38,090 nt of DNA from Candidatus Effluviviaceae Genus V sp. (GCA_014728125.1 WJMD01000100.1:1-38090); one strand, 5' to 3'. Positions 1 through 9,902 are shown, counted from the first letter of the stretch. The notes: generated by a model not told the origin, from the sequence alone. Translations and numbers: made by a program.

Positions 1-1
1 C

Positions 2-373
2 TTTCGCGGGGGGCCGGGGCCGAGCAACCTCTTCCTTGCGGCCGGCGAGGACTCGAGAGAGGACCTCATGGCCTCCGTTCGCCGGGGTCTTCTGGTGACG
101 CGGTTCCACTATGTCAACGGCATGCTGGATACGCGGAAGGCGCTCTTCACGGGGATGACGCGCGACGGCACGTATCTCATCGAGGACGGGAAGATCGCGA
201 GCGCGGTCAAGAACATGCGGTTCAACGAGACCATGCTGCGGGCCCTGTCCGAGGTCGAGGGCATCACGAAGGAGCGCGAGACCGCCGGCAGGAACTGGGG
301 CGGCATCGGCTCGGTCACGGCGCCGGCCCTTCTGATCAGAGGGTTCCGGTTCACGGGTTCGACCGAGTTCTAG
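2..373 (+). CDS. TldD/PmbA-family metalloprotease, C-terminal part
   Basis: The reading frame is open from base 2, so the start lies outside the window and about 123 codons are visible. The stretch PGPSNLFLAAGED followed by LLVTRFHYVNGMLD, LFTGMTRDGTYLIEDGKI and the closing GSVTAPALLIRGFRFTGSTEF-like tail is typical of the C-terminal domain of TldD/PmbA proteins. These form a heterodimeric zinc protease that acts on unfolded peptides and, in some bacteria, matures peptide antibiotics or antitoxins. The metal-binding HExxxH segment would lie upstream of the window. I cannot tell TldD from PmbA (TldE) from this part, although the closing half resembles PmbA-like paralogues. An ATG at 68 is internal to the domain and is not a start. 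About 160 bases with a strong hairpin separate it from the next gene. Confidence 0.85.
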   Translation, partial: FRGGPGPSNLFLAAGEDSREDLMASVRRGLLVTRFHYVNGMLDTRKALFTGMTRDGTYLIEDGKIASAVKNMRFNETMLRALSEVEGITKERETAGRNWGGIGSVTAPALLIRGFRFTGSTEF

Positions 374-447
374 GGCCTTTTCTGTAACGCCCGCGGCTTA
401 AACGGTCTCGAGCGCGTCCGCATCAAAACAGACGAACAACACCACGA

Positions 448-480
448 GGACGCGCGCTCCACATGATGGAGGGCGCGTCC
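448..480. other. GC-rich hairpin in the tldD-moxR gap
   Basis: The arms GGACGCGC (448-455) and GCGCGTCC (473-480) pair perfectly. After one G/G mismatch, CTCC (457-460) pairs with GGAG (468-471), leaving a 7-base loop. No T-run follows, so it is not a classical intrinsic terminator. It could be a Rho-independent-like end for the upstream gene, an RNA-stability element or a leader structure for moxR. The rest of the gap (374-532) shows only the moxR ribosome binding site AAAGGAGA at 516-523; I see no convincing promoter in it. Confidence 0.6.
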
Positions 481-532
481 CGGTCTGGAGCAGGCCCGGC
501 GCCGCCGGCATATCGAAAGGAGACGGTCAAGC

Positions 533-1519
<987 letters not shown>

Positions 1520-1531
1520 CGAGAGTCGGCG

Positions 1532-2437
1532 ATGATCCCCAGAGAGATCCTCAAGCAGATCCGCCGGATCGAGATCCGGACGAAGCGGCTCGTGAACGAC
1601 GTATTCTCGGGTGAATACCAGAGTGTGTTCAAGGGCCGCGGCATCGAGTTCACCGAGGTGCGCGAGTATCTGCCGGGCGACGACGTGCGTGCGATCGACT
1701 GGAACGTCACGGCCAGGATGGGGCACCCGTACATCAAGAAGTACGACGAGGAGCGCGAGCTGACGATCATGTTCCTCGTCGACGCGAGCGCCTCGGGCGC
1801 CTTCGGGTCGGTCAACCGTTTGAAGCGCGAGCTGGCCGCCGAGCTCTGCGCGCTGCTGGCGTTCTCGGCCACCCGGAACAACGACCGGGTCGGTCTCGTC
1901 ATCTTCTCCGATCGCATCGAGAAGGTCGTGCCGCCCGAGAAGGGCCGGCGGCACGTGCTCCGCGTCATCAGGGAGCTCCTCTACCACCGTCCCGAGGGGA
2001 GGGGGACCGACATCTCGGCGGCGCTCGACTACCTGACGAGCGTCGTGCGCCGGCACGCCGTCGTCTTCCTCGTGAGCGACTTCCTGGACGAAGACTGCGA
2101 GCAGCGGCTGGCCGTGGCAAACCGTCGCTTCGACCTCATCGCCGTCGAGGTGACCGACCCCCGGGAGCACGAGCTTCCGAACGTCGGGCTGGTCGAGATG
2201 GAGGACCCGGAGACGGGGGAGCGCGCCGTGGTCGATACGTCGAGCGCGGGCGTCAGGGAGCGCTTCAGGGAGGCGGCGGACGCCCGCCGCGAGGAGCTCA
2301 TGAGGGCCCTCAGGAAGCTCGGGATCGACACGATCCCGCTGTCGACCGACCGTCCCTACGTCGAGCCCATCGAGCGCTTCTTCCGGATGCGCGCCAGACG
2401 GTCCGGCCCGCTCGTCTCCGCCGGGAGGCGTCGATGA
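1532..2437 (+). CDS. DUF58 domain protein with VWA-like fold
   Basis: The 301-residue protein carries the DUF58 signature at about residues 36-64 (GRGIEFTEVREYLPGDD, then IDWNVTARMG). It also has a metal-site-like VDASASG motif at 83-89, which matches the DxSxS pattern of VWA domains. No transmembrane segment is evident, so it is probably cytoplasmic. DUF58 proteins nearly always sit beside moxR and are thought to be MoxR clients or adaptors; their biochemical activity is not settled. The stop overlaps the ATG of the next gene by four bases (ATGA at 2434-2437), which implies translational coupling. Confidence 0.9.
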   Translation: MIPREILKQIRRIEIRTKRLVNDVFSGEYQSVFKGRGIEFTEVREYLPGDDVRAIDWNVTARMGHPYIKKYDEERELTIMFLVDASASGAFGSVNRLKRELAAELCALLAFSATRNNDRVGLVIFSDRIEKVVPPEKGRRHVLRVIRELLYHRPEGRGTDISAALDYLTSVVRRHAVVFLVSDFLDEDCEQRLAVANRRFDLIAVEVTDPREHELPNVGLVEMEDPETGERAVVDTSSAGVRERFREAADARREELMRALRKLGIDTIPLSTDRPYVEPIERFFRMRARRSGPLVSAGRRR

Positions 2438-3414
2438 GGCGGTTCCTTCTCGGCACCTGCGCCGCCGCACTTGCTCTTCTCGCGGCGGCCGCGGCGGGGC
2501 AGGAGGCGGACGGCCCGGTGGTCCCCCTCAGCGATGTCCGCGTCTCCCTGACCCCCGGAACGGGCACCGTCGGGGACCGGTTCGTCTACTCGATCAAGAC
2601 GGTCCGCGGCGAGTCGACCCGGATCGTCTACCCGGACGTCATGGAGGGCGCACCGGCCTTCGAGGTCGTCGATGTCGTCGACCATCCGGAGCGCCGCGTC
2701 GAGTCCGGCGTCAGAGGACGGCGCGACTACGTGCTGGCCGTCTTCGAGACGGGGCTCCAGTCGGTGCCCGGCCTCACGCTCCGGGCCGTGGAGGGCGGCG
2801 AGACGCTCTCGGTCGCGCTCGACTCCGTGTCGGTCGAGATCGGGAGCGTCCTGCCGGACTCGCTCGACCAGGCGTCCATGGAGCCGAGGGAGATCGAGCC
2901 GCCGGTCGACCTGCCGCGGGAGTTCTGGCCGTACGTTCTCATCGCGGGCATCATCGCGGCGGCTCTCGTCGCGTGGTGGCTGGTGCGCCGCTACGTGCGG
3001 CCCTGGTGGAGGCGCCCGCGCGAGGAACGCGAGGAGGAGCCGCCGCCGGTGCCGCGGGTGGCCGCGCACCTTGTCGCCTTTGAGCGTCTGAGGGCGCTCA
3101 GGGACGACGACCCGATCGGTCGCGGGGACCTCGAGACGTTCTACGTCCGTGTGACCGCCATCCTCAAGGCGTACGTGCGCGACCGCTACGGCGTCGACGT
3201 CGTCGACATGACGACCGGGGAGGTCGGCGCGGCGATGCGCGCGGCGCGGATCCCGGTCGAGGACACGGACCGGCTCGAGGCCTTCCTCAAGCACGCCGAC
3301 CTCGCGAAGTTCGCGAAGGCCCTGCCGGCCGTCGAACGTGCCCGCGAGGACCTCGACGAAGCGTGGAGCTTCGTTGAGCGCACGCGGCTTCAGGGAGAGG
3401 AGGCGGACGCGTGA
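2434..3414 (+). CDS. Bat-operon single-span membrane protein, BatD/DUF4381-like
   Basis: This 326-residue protein has a signal peptide (about 1-22, cut near AAAAAGQ). An extracytoplasmic beta-rich domain follows (about 25-160) and resembles the repeat unit of BatD. A membrane span lies at about 165-185 (WPYVLIAGIIAAALVAWWLV), then a basic segment and a cytoplasmic helical tail. The tail (GDLETFYVRVTAILKAYV, and FLKHADLAKFAKALP) resembles the cytoplasmic tail of BatD and DUF4381 proteins. Genes in this slot, between DUF58 and batA, are common in FCB-group Bat operons and usually annotated as hypothetical. It overlaps both neighbours by four bases. The topology is clear; the specific role is unknown. 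Confidence 0.8.
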   Translation: MRRFLLGTCAAALALLAAAAAGQEADGPVVPLSDVRVSLTPGTGTVGDRFVYSIKTVRGESTRIVYPDVMEGAPAFEVVDVVDHPERRVESGVRGRRDYVLAVFETGLQSVPGLTLRAVEGGETLSVALDSVSVEIGSVLPDSLDQASMEPREIEPPVDLPREFWPYVLIAGIIAAALVAWWLVRRYVRPWWRRPREEREEEPPPVPRVAAHLVAFERLRALRDDDPIGRGDLETFYVRVTAILKAYVRDRYGVDVVDMTTGEVGAAMRAARIPVEDTDRLEAFLKHADLAKFAKALPAVERAREDLDEAWSFVERTRLQGEEADA

Positions 3415-4400
3415 GGTTCGCGAACCCGTTGCTTCTCCTGCTGCTCGCGCTCGTGCCGCTCTACCTCGCCCTCGAGGTCCGGTGGCGCCGCGCCCGCCCG
3501 GTCATCACGTTCCCGAACCTGCACCTCGCTCGGACGGCCGCCGGGCGGCGCGGCGTCTGGAAGCGCTTCCTCAAGCCCTCGCTCCGCGCAGCGGCGCTGG
3601 CGCTCGTGGTCCTGGCCCTCGCGCGACCGCAGGCCGGGCGGGGTACCGAGACGGTCCTGACAGAGGGGATCGACATCATGCTCGCCATCGACGTTTCCGG
3701 CAGCATGAAGGCGGAGGATTTCAAGCCGAGGAACCGTCTGGCGGTGGCCAAGGACGTCGTGGCCGACTTCATCGAGGGACGCCGGTCGGACCGCATCGGC
3801 ATGGTCGTCTTCGCGGCGAGGAGCTTCACCCAGTGTCCGCTGACGCTCGACTACAACGTGCTCAGTGAGCTCCTGGACTCGGTCGAGATCGGCATGATCG
3901 ACGAGCGGAAGACCGCCATCGGCACGGCGCTGGCGACGGCGGCCAACAGGCTCCGCGAGAGCGACGCGGACAGCAGAGTCATCATCCTGCTGACAGACGG
4001 TCGCAGCAACGCCGGTGAGATCGACCCCGTCACGGCCGCCGAGGCGGCGCGGGCGCTGGGAATCAAGGTCTACACGATCGGGGCCGGGACCCCGGAGGGC
4101 GGGCCGATCCCGGTGGACGACCCCGTCTGGGGCAGACGGTACGTCCACGCGGAGACCGACATCGACGAGGAGACGCTCCGCCGGATCGCGGAGATCACGG
4201 GCGGCCGGTACTTCCGCGCGACGTCCGAGAGCATGCTGGCCGACGTCTACGAGAGGATCGACGAGCTCGAGACCACGAAGATCGAGGTCAAACACTTCAC
4301 GCACTACACGGAGCTCGCGACGCGGTTCATCGTCGTGGCGCTCGTGCTGGTGCTGCTCGAACTGCTGTCAGGCGCGACGTTCGCCCGCCGCTCTCCGTAG
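3411..4400 (+). CDS. batA: BatA, VWA-domain membrane protein
   Basis: This 329-residue protein has the BatA layout. An N-terminal membrane span (about 5-21) is followed by a second (about 57-72), a VWA domain (about 86-280) and a C-terminal span (about 305-321). The metal-ion-dependent adhesion site DVSGS is at 94-98, with conserved KTAIGTAL (167-174) and LLTDG (193-197). It begins at GTG overlapping the preceding TGA (GTGA, 3411-3414). BatA and BatB are paralogues thought to form a periplasmic-facing complex with the TPR proteins, linked to aerotolerance in Bacteroides and stress resistance in Leptospira and Francisella. The molecular function is unresolved. Confidence 0.92.
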   Translation: MRFANPLLLLLLALVPLYLALEVRWRRARPVITFPNLHLARTAAGRRGVWKRFLKPSLRAAALALVVLALARPQAGRGTETVLTEGIDIMLAIDVSGSMKAEDFKPRNRLAVAKDVVADFIEGRRSDRIGMVVFAARSFTQCPLTLDYNVLSELLDSVEIGMIDERKTAIGTALATAANRLRESDADSRVIILLTDGRSNAGEIDPVTAAEAARALGIKVYTIGAGTPEGGPIPVDDPVWGRRYVHAETDIDEETLRRIAEITGGRYFRATSESMLADVYERIDELETTKIEVKHFTHYTELATRFIVVALVLVLLELLSGATFARRSP

Positions 4401-4442
4401 GGAGGGCCGGTCGGGCGGAAGTGCGCGCTTCCTGGAGGCTCA

Positions 4443-5462
4443 GTGAGGTTCGCCGTTCCGACAGACGTGCTCATCGTGTGGCTCCTGGCCGTGCCGGTCG
4501 TCGCGGCGATCGTGCTGGCCGCCGCGGGGCTCGCGATCAGACGCAGGGCGCGCGAGCGCTTCGCCGAACCCGAGCTCATGGCCCGGATCGCGCCCGGAGC
4601 GTCGCTTCAGAGGCTGCGTCTGCGGCTCGTCCTCCTCGTGCTGGCGGTCGTCTTCCTCGGTCTGGCCGCCGGCCGGCCCCAGATCGGCACGAAGCTCGGC
4701 GTGGCCCGGCGCGTCGGCGTCGACCTCCTCATTGCCCTCGACGTCTCCGATTCCATGAGGGCGGAGGACCTCAACCCCAACCGGCTCGAACGGGCCAAGC
4801 GCCAGGCGCTCTCGCTCATCGACCTCCTGAAGGGCGACCGCGTGGGCGTCGTCGTCTTCTCGGGCGAGGCGTTCGTGCAGTGCCCGCTCACTCTGGACTA
4901 CGGCGCCGCCACGATGCTACTGTCTGCCGTGCAGCCGGGAACGCTCGAGCGTCCCGGAACGGCGCTGGGAGAGGCCATCGAGACCTCGAGGGAGGCGCTC
5001 TCGACGGAGCCAGACCGCTCGAAGGTGCTCGTCGTGATGACCGACGGCGAGGACCACGGGTCGGAGCCGGTCGAGGCGGCAGGTCGCGCCGCCGAGGCGG
5101 GGATCCGGATCTACACTATCGGGTTCGGGTCGTCGAGCGGCGAGCCGATCCCGCTCGACTCGGCGCAGGGCGGCGGCTACAAGCGGGACAGCGACGGCGA
5201 CGTCGTCATGTCGAGGCTCGACGAGGCGACGCTGATGGAGGTCGCGGAGGCCTCAGGCGGCCGCTACTTCCGGGCGAGCAACACCGACAGGGAGCTCGCC
5301 GTCATCGAGGAGGAGCTCTCGAAGATGCAGCAGGGAGAGCTCGAGTCGCGGATGATGGCGTATTACGAGGAGCGCTATCAGATCCCGCTGGCGGTCGCGC
5401 TCTGCTTCCTGGCGGCCGCGACCTTCATCCCGGAACGGGTGCGAACGAAGGAGGACGCCTGA
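4443..5462 (+). CDS. batB: BatB, VWA-domain membrane protein
   Basis: This 339-residue paralogue of the preceding gene product has spans at about 10-32 and 60-77 and a VWA domain from about 94. The metal site reads DVSDS (100-104), still matching DxSxS, and VVMTDGED lies at about 197-204. A C-terminal span (about 314-328, IPLAVALCFLAAATFIP) ends the protein. The family phrase QCPLTLDYGAA (147-157) is shared in form with BatA. The GTG at 4443 follows a GGAGG-type site. Its TGA shares one base with the batC ATG (5462). Confidence 0.92.
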   Translation: MRFAVPTDVLIVWLLAVPVVAAIVLAAAGLAIRRRARERFAEPELMARIAPGASLQRLRLRLVLLVLAVVFLGLAAGRPQIGTKLGVARRVGVDLLIALDVSDSMRAEDLNPNRLERAKRQALSLIDLLKGDRVGVVVFSGEAFVQCPLTLDYGAATMLLSAVQPGTLERPGTALGEAIETSREALSTEPDRSKVLVVMTDGEDHGSEPVEAAGRAAEAGIRIYTIGFGSSSGEPIPLDSAQGGGYKRDSDGDVVMSRLDEATLMEVAEASGGRYFRASNTDRELAVIEEELSKMQQGELESRMMAYYEERYQIPLAVALCFLAAATFIPERVRTKEDA

Positions 5463-6214
5463 TGGCGCGCAGGAACCGACGGCCCGTCGCCGGGCCCGCG
5501 CTCGCGTCCGGTGTGCTGGTGTTCGCGACCGTCGTCGCGCTCGCGTCTCCGGCGGCCGCCTTCTTCGGAGAGTCGGCCCCCGGACACAACCGCGAGGGTA
5601 ACGAGCACTACGCTGAGGGCCGGTACGAGGAGGCGCTCGAGGCCTACCGGTCCGGGCAGGTACTCGCGCCCGAGCTGCCGGAGCTCTCGTTCAACGCCGG
5701 CGACGCGCTCTACCGGCAGGGCCGGGTCGAGGACGCGATCCGCGAGTTCCGTCGGGCGGCCGCCGAGGCCGACTCGTCGCTGGCCTCGAAGGCGTACTAC
5801 AACGCCGGCAACGCGTTCCTCGAGGCGGGCGACCTCGAGCGCGCCATCAACGCCTACCGGCGCTCGCTGCTTGAGGACCCGTCGGCGACGAAGGCCAAGT
5901 ACAACCTCGAGCTCGCGCAGCTCATGAAGCAGCAGCAACAGCAGCAACAGCAGGACCAGGAGCAGCAGCAGGACCAGCAGCAGGACCAGCAGCAGGACCA
6001 GCAGCAGGACCAGGAGCAGCAGGACCAGGAGCAGCAGAACCAGGGGCAGGATGGCGAGGCGGAGCAGCAGAAACCCCAGCCGGCCGAGGGAGCGATGAGT
6101 CCCGAGGACGCCGAGCGTCTCCTCGACGCCATCGCGGAGGCCGAGAAGGAGCTTCAGGAGGAGCTCAGGGCCGCGCGGGCCAGAAAGAGGGAGAAGGTTG
6201 AGAAGGACTGGTAG
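5462..6214 (+). CDS. batC: BatC, TPR protein with Gln/Asp-rich linker
   Basis: The protein has 250 residues. A hydrophobic signal or anchor segment (about 11-33, ending SPAAAF) precedes TPR-like repeats (about 42-150) with motifs such as GNEHYAEGRYEEALEAY and YYNAGNAFLEAGDLERAINA. A low-complexity segment of Gln, Asp and Glu follows (157-196). The last part is an acidic and basic helix with DAERLLDAIAEAEKELQEE. TPR plus Q-rich tail is characteristic of BatC, which probably scaffolds the BatA/BatB VWA domains. The frame is open far upstream of 5462, but the ATG next to the batB stop gives the signal peptide and is the correct start. A TTG start for batD lies inside its 3' end. Confidence 0.9.
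   Translation: MARRNRRPVAGPALASGVLVFATVVALASPAAAFFGESAPGHNREGNEHYAEGRYEEALEAYRSGQVLAPELPELSFNAGDALYRQGRVEDAIREFRRAAAEADSSLASKAYYNAGNAFLEAGDLERAINAYRRSLLEDPSATKAKYNLELAQLMKQQQQQQQQDQEQQQDQQQDQQQDQQQDQEQQDQEQQNQGQDGEAEQQKPQPAEGAMSPEDAERLLDAIAEAEKELQEELRAARARKREKVEKDW
5930..6050 (+). repeat. batC: CAG-rich coding repeat in batC
   Basis: About 120 bases are built from variants of the 12-base unit CAGCAGCAGGAC, encoding QQQD, with insertions of GAG and CAA codons. The array encodes roughly 40 residues of Gln with regularly spaced Asp and Glu. Its length is a multiple of three and it stays in frame. Such an array is prone to slippage, so its length may vary between strains. Confidence 0.9.
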
Positions 6215-7985
6215 CGTGCTCACAGTCACAGTGCTCGCCGCGCTGCTCGCGGCGAGCGTGGCGTCGGCCGACGACATCGAGGTCTCGGCCTCGGTCGACC
6301 GAACGACCGTGGAACTCAACGGTCGCCTCGGTTACACGATCACGGTCGAGGGCACGATGCGGAGCGTTCCGGACCCGAAGCTGCCGGAGCTCGAGCCCGC
6401 GTTCACGGTCTACTCCTCCGGTTCCTCGACGAACATGAGCTGGGTCAACGGGCGGATGAGCTCGTCGAAGACCTGGCGCTTCACGCTCGTGCCGCAGAGC
6501 ACGGGGCCCTTCACGATCGGGCCCGCCGAGGTCGAGTTCGGCGGGTCGGTCTACCGCACCGAGCCGATCGAGGTCGAGGTCGTCGGGAGTTCGCCGGTCA
6601 GGAGCGACCGGCCGGAGGAGGAGCGCGAGCCGACCGGCGCGGAGCCGGGCGGCCGCGACGTCTTCATCACGACGTCGGTCGACAAGGAGCGCGCGTACGT
6701 CGACGAGCAGATCACGCTCTCGTTCCGGTTCTATCGCCGCGTCGCGCTCTGGGACCAGCCGCGCTACGAGGCGCCCGAGGTGACCGGCTTCTGGGTGGAG
6801 GACCTGCCGGGAGAGGACCGGTTCACCGAGACGATCGACGGGAAGCGGTACGAGGTCATCGAGCTTCAGACGGCGCTCTTCGGCGCCGCGTCCGGGACCG
6901 CGACGATCGGTCCCGCCAAGCTCGCCTACCGTCTGGAGGGGGAGCCGTTCACCTTCTTCTCACGGCCGGGGCGTGAGCGTCTTCTCGAGACAGACCCCAT
7001 CGAGGTCGAGATCCTCCCGCTCCCGTCGGAGGGGCGTCCCGAGGTCTTCGACGGGGCGGTCGGCTCCTACGGACTCAGCGCGGCGCTCGAGACGAACGAG
7101 GTCGCCGCCCTCGACCCGGTCACCCTGACCGTGACCATTCAGGGCACGGGGAACATCAGCACCGTGCCGGCCCCATCGCTTCCTGAGCTTCCCGACTTCA
7201 GGATCTACGAGTCCGGGACCTCGTCGAGCACGTCGAAGGAGGGCGGCGTCGTCCGCGGCCGCAAGTCCTTCGAGTACGTTCTGGTGCCTCAGGCCGAGGG
7301 CACGCGGACGATTCCCGCACTCGAGCTCGCCTTCTTCGATCCGGAGACGGGATCCTACCGGACCGTCCGGACGGAGCCGCTGACGCTGACCGCCACTGAA
7401 CCGTCCGAGGCGGCGGACGCGGGGACGGGGGCGGTCCGCTCAGGCATAACGCGGGTCGGACGGGACATCCGCTACATCCGCGAGCCCGACGGCGTGCTCG
7501 AGGTCGCGGCGGCCCCGGTGCACAGACGTCCCGCCTTCCTCTGGCTGCAGCTCATCCCCGCAGGCGCCATCGTCGCGGCCTGGATGTACCGCAGGCGCCG
7601 GGACCTCTTCGCGGCCGACCGCGGTCTGGAGCGCTACGTTCGGGCTCCGGGGCGGGCGCGGAGCGAACTCAAGGAGGCGCGGCGCCTTGTCGACGCCGGG
7701 GACGTGTCCGGGCTCTGTACGACGCTGGCGCGCGTCACGGTCGACTTCCTGGCGGACAGGCTGTCGATCCCGGCGCGCGGCATGACGATGCGCGAGCTCG
7801 AGTCGGCGCTGCGGCGGGCCGGCGTATCGGACGACGTGACCGACTGCGTCAGGCGGCTCTTGAGCGAGTGCGACCTCGGGCGGTTCGCGGCGGGGAGCGA
7901 GAGCGTCGACGCACGGCGCCTTCTCACCGACGCCGAGCGGTGCCTCGCCCTCATCGAGAGACAGTCTTCGAGGAGGAGGCGCTGA
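6198..7985 (+). CDS. batD: BatD, large extracytoplasmic protein with C-terminal membrane span
   Basis: The 595-residue protein starts with a signal peptide (RRTGSVLTVTVLAALLAASVASA). It then has tandem beta-sandwich modules typical of BatD/DUF11-like oxygen-tolerance proteins: phrases VDRTTVELNGRLGYTITVEG and NEVAALDPVTLTVTIQGTGN mark two copies. A membrane span is near 446-462, followed by a cytoplasmic helical tail (ARRLVDAGDVSGLCTTLARV). The TTG at 6198 is preferred over the GTG at 6216 because it supplies the arginine-containing n-region and follows a GAGGGAG site. It overlaps batC by 17 bases. The usual name is BatD, oxygen tolerance protein; its binding partners are not known from sequence. 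Confidence 0.88.
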   Translation: MRRTGSVLTVTVLAALLAASVASADDIEVSASVDRTTVELNGRLGYTITVEGTMRSVPDPKLPELEPAFTVYSSGSSTNMSWVNGRMSSSKTWRFTLVPQSTGPFTIGPAEVEFGGSVYRTEPIEVEVVGSSPVRSDRPEEEREPTGAEPGGRDVFITTSVDKERAYVDEQITLSFRFYRRVALWDQPRYEAPEVTGFWVEDLPGEDRFTETIDGKRYEVIELQTALFGAASGTATIGPAKLAYRLEGEPFTFFSRPGRERLLETDPIEVEILPLPSEGRPEVFDGAVGSYGLSAALETNEVAALDPVTLTVTIQGTGNISTVPAPSLPELPDFRIYESGTSSSTSKEGGVVRGRKSFEYVLVPQAEGTRTIPALELAFFDPETGSYRTVRTEPLTLTATEPSEAADAGTGAVRSGITRVGRDIRYIREPDGVLEVAAAPVHRRPAFLWLQLIPAGAIVAAWMYRRRRDLFAADRGLERYVRAPGRARSELKEARRLVDAGDVSGLCTTLARVTVDFLADRLSIPARGMTMRELESALRRAGVSDDVTDCVRRLLSECDLGRFAAGSESVDARRLLTDAERCLALIERQSSRRRR

Positions 7986-8824
7986 TGCTCACGCGAGGGG
8001 ACAAGGCGCGCCGTCGCCGGGCGTCTGCCCCGCCGGGGGCATGGCCCACGCTCGCGGTGCTCTCGCTTCTCGTGCTCTGTGCGCTGCCGCTGTGCGCGCA
8101 GGAGGCGACCCCGGAGCGTCTCGACCCCTCGAGTGCGACGACGCTCTTCCGGGAGGCGAACGCGGCCTACGCGGACGGCCGGTACCGGGAGGCCGCGGAG
8201 ACCTACCGGGCCATCGTCGAGGGCGGCGTCAGGAACGCCGACGTCCAGTACAACCTCGGCAACGCGCTCTGGAAGAGCGGCGAAGTCGGTCCCGCCGTCC
8301 TCGCGTACGAACGCGCGCTCCGGCTCGATCCCGGGCACCGCGACGCGCTGGCAAACCTCGAGTTCGTCCGCGAGAACCTGGTCGACCGCCAGACGGCCGC
8401 CGTTGAGGGGCCGCTCGGGGAGACTGTCGAGCGGGCCTACAGGAGCATCGACCTCGAGACCGTCGCCGTGCTGGCGAGCCTGCTGTACGTTCTCGCCGCG
8501 GCAGCCGTCGTGATCGGACTGGTCCGCGGGGCGTTTCCTCCGTATCTCGTCCGGTTCGCGGTCGTCGCCGCGGTGCTCTTGGTGGCCGCCGCGTCGTTCG
8601 CCTTCTACAGGTCCTCGTCCGACGATCGCGGGCGCCGGGCCATCATCATGGTTCGCGAGGTCGGCGTCCGGACCGGGCCGGGCCGGGACTTCGTGCTGGA
8701 GTTCCGGCTGCACGAGGGGACGCGCGTGGTCGTTCGGGAGACGAGGGACGACTGGTCACGCATCGCCATAACGGGGACCGATCTCGCGGGCTGGCTGCCG
8801 GCGGACAGCGTCGAGGGGATCTGA
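7985..8824 (+). CDS. batE: BatE, TPR and SH3-like membrane protein
   Basis: The 279-residue protein has an N-terminal hydrophobic signal segment (about 24-38, PTLAVLSLLVLCALPLC). TPR repeats follow (about 50-125; ANAAYADGRYREAAETY, VQYNLGNALWKSGEVGPA). Two membrane spans are at about 160-180 and 189-206. A C-terminal SH3-like domain (about 217-279) carries VREVGVRTGPGRDF and GWLPADSVEGI. This is the standard BatE architecture. The ATG shares a base with the batD TGA (7983-7985). It is the last gene of the Bat block; 58 bases follow before asd with no clear terminator, so read-through into asd is possible. Confidence 0.88.
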   Translation: MLTRGDKARRRRASAPPGAWPTLAVLSLLVLCALPLCAQEATPERLDPSSATTLFREANAAYADGRYREAAETYRAIVEGGVRNADVQYNLGNALWKSGEVGPAVLAYERALRLDPGHRDALANLEFVRENLVDRQTAAVEGPLGETVERAYRSIDLETVAVLASLLYVLAAAAVVIGLVRGAFPPYLVRFAVVAAVLLVAAASFAFYRSSSDDRGRRAIIMVREVGVRTGPGRDFVLEFRLHEGTRVVVRETRDDWSRIAITGTDLAGWLPADSVEGI

Positions 8825-8882
8825 CAGTCCCTGAACCGGCTGAGCCTCCCTGCGCAGGTCTCACGCTCCGAACGGAGACGGC

Positions 8883-9902
8883 ATGACGACGAAGGAACTG
8901 AGGATCGGTATCGCCGGGGCCACCGGCGCCGTCGGGACCGAGATGCTGCGGGTCCTCGAGGACCGGAGCTTCCCGGTGGGGACGGTCGTGCCGATGGCGT
9001 CGGAGGGCGGCGGCCGCACAGTCCTGTTCCGCGACACGGAGGTTCCCGTCGTCGAGCTCTCGGACGAGGCGCTCGACGGCGTGGACGTTCTGCTCATGGC
9101 GACCTCCGCCTCGATCTCGTCGTCGTTCGCCCCGCGGGCCGCCTCACGGGGTGTGACGGTCATCGACAACAGCCGGGCCTTCCGGATGGACCCGGGCGTC
9201 CCGCTCGTGGTCCCGGAGGTCAACCCCGGCGCGCTCGCCGGACACGGCGGCATCATCGCCAATCCGAACTGCTCCACCATCCAGACCGTTCTGGCGCTCG
9301 AGCCGATCCGGGAGGCCGCCGGGGTCTCCCGCGTCGTGGTCTCGACCTACCAGTCGGTTTCGGGAACCGGCTCCGCGGCCATAGAGGAGCTGACCGAGCA
9401 GAGCCGGGCCGTGCTCGACGGCGAACCCGCCGTCACGCGCGTCTATCCGCACCGCATCGCGTTCAACGTGCTGCCGGCAATCGACGTGTTCGACGACGAG
9501 GGACACTCGCGCGAGGAACTCAAGATGGTGCGCGAGTCCCGGAAGATCCTGGGGCTCCCGGGGCTCAGGATGGCGGCGACGTGCGTGCGCGTTCCGGTCT
9601 ACCGCGGGCATGCGGTCGCCGTGAACGTCGAGACCGAGGCGTGTCTCGAACCGTCCGCCGCGCGGGAGCTTCTCGCCCGCTCGCCCGGCCTGGCCGTCGT
9701 GGACGACCCGTCCGCGGACGGCTACCCGACCCCGCTCGACTCGGCCCACAACGACACGACGTGGGTGGGACGCATCCGGCGGGACCCGTCGGTCGAGAAC
9801 GGGCTGATTCTCTGGGTCGTCTCCGACAATCTCAGGAAGGGGGCGGCGACGAACGCCGTGCAGATCGCGGAGCTCCTGCTCGAGGACGGTGCGGACACAT
9901 GA
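8883..9902 (+). CDS. asd: Aspartate-semialdehyde dehydrogenase
   Basis: The 339-residue enzyme makes L-aspartate 4-semialdehyde from aspartyl phosphate with NADPH, feeding the lysine/diaminopimelate, threonine and methionine routes. The nucleotide-binding loop is GATGAVG (12-18). The catalytic cysteine is C130 in ANPNCSTIQ. QSVSGTG and the substrate-binding REELKM segment follow, and the C-terminal DNLRKGAATNAVQIAE is family-typical. A GGAG sits five bases before the ATG. The next gene overlaps by four bases (ATGA). Confidence 0.95.
   Translation: MTTKELRIGIAGATGAVGTEMLRVLEDRSFPVGTVVPMASEGGGRTVLFRDTEVPVVELSDEALDGVDVLLMATSASISSSFAPRAASRGVTVIDNSRAFRMDPGVPLVVPEVNPGALAGHGGIIANPNCSTIQTVLALEPIREAAGVSRVVVSTYQSVSGTGSAAIEELTEQSRAVLDGEPAVTRVYPHRIAFNVLPAIDVFDDEGHSREELKMVRESRKILGLPGLRMAATCVRVPVYRGHAVAVNVETEACLEPSAARELLARSPGLAVVDDPSADGYPTPLDSAHNDTTWVGRIRRDPSVENGLILWVVSDNLRKGAATNAVQIAELLLEDGADT

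Noticed and set aside
4421-5461. Upstream extension of the batC frame
   Set aside because: It overlaps all of batB in another frame, and the true ATG at 5462 gives a signal peptide and abuts the batB stop.
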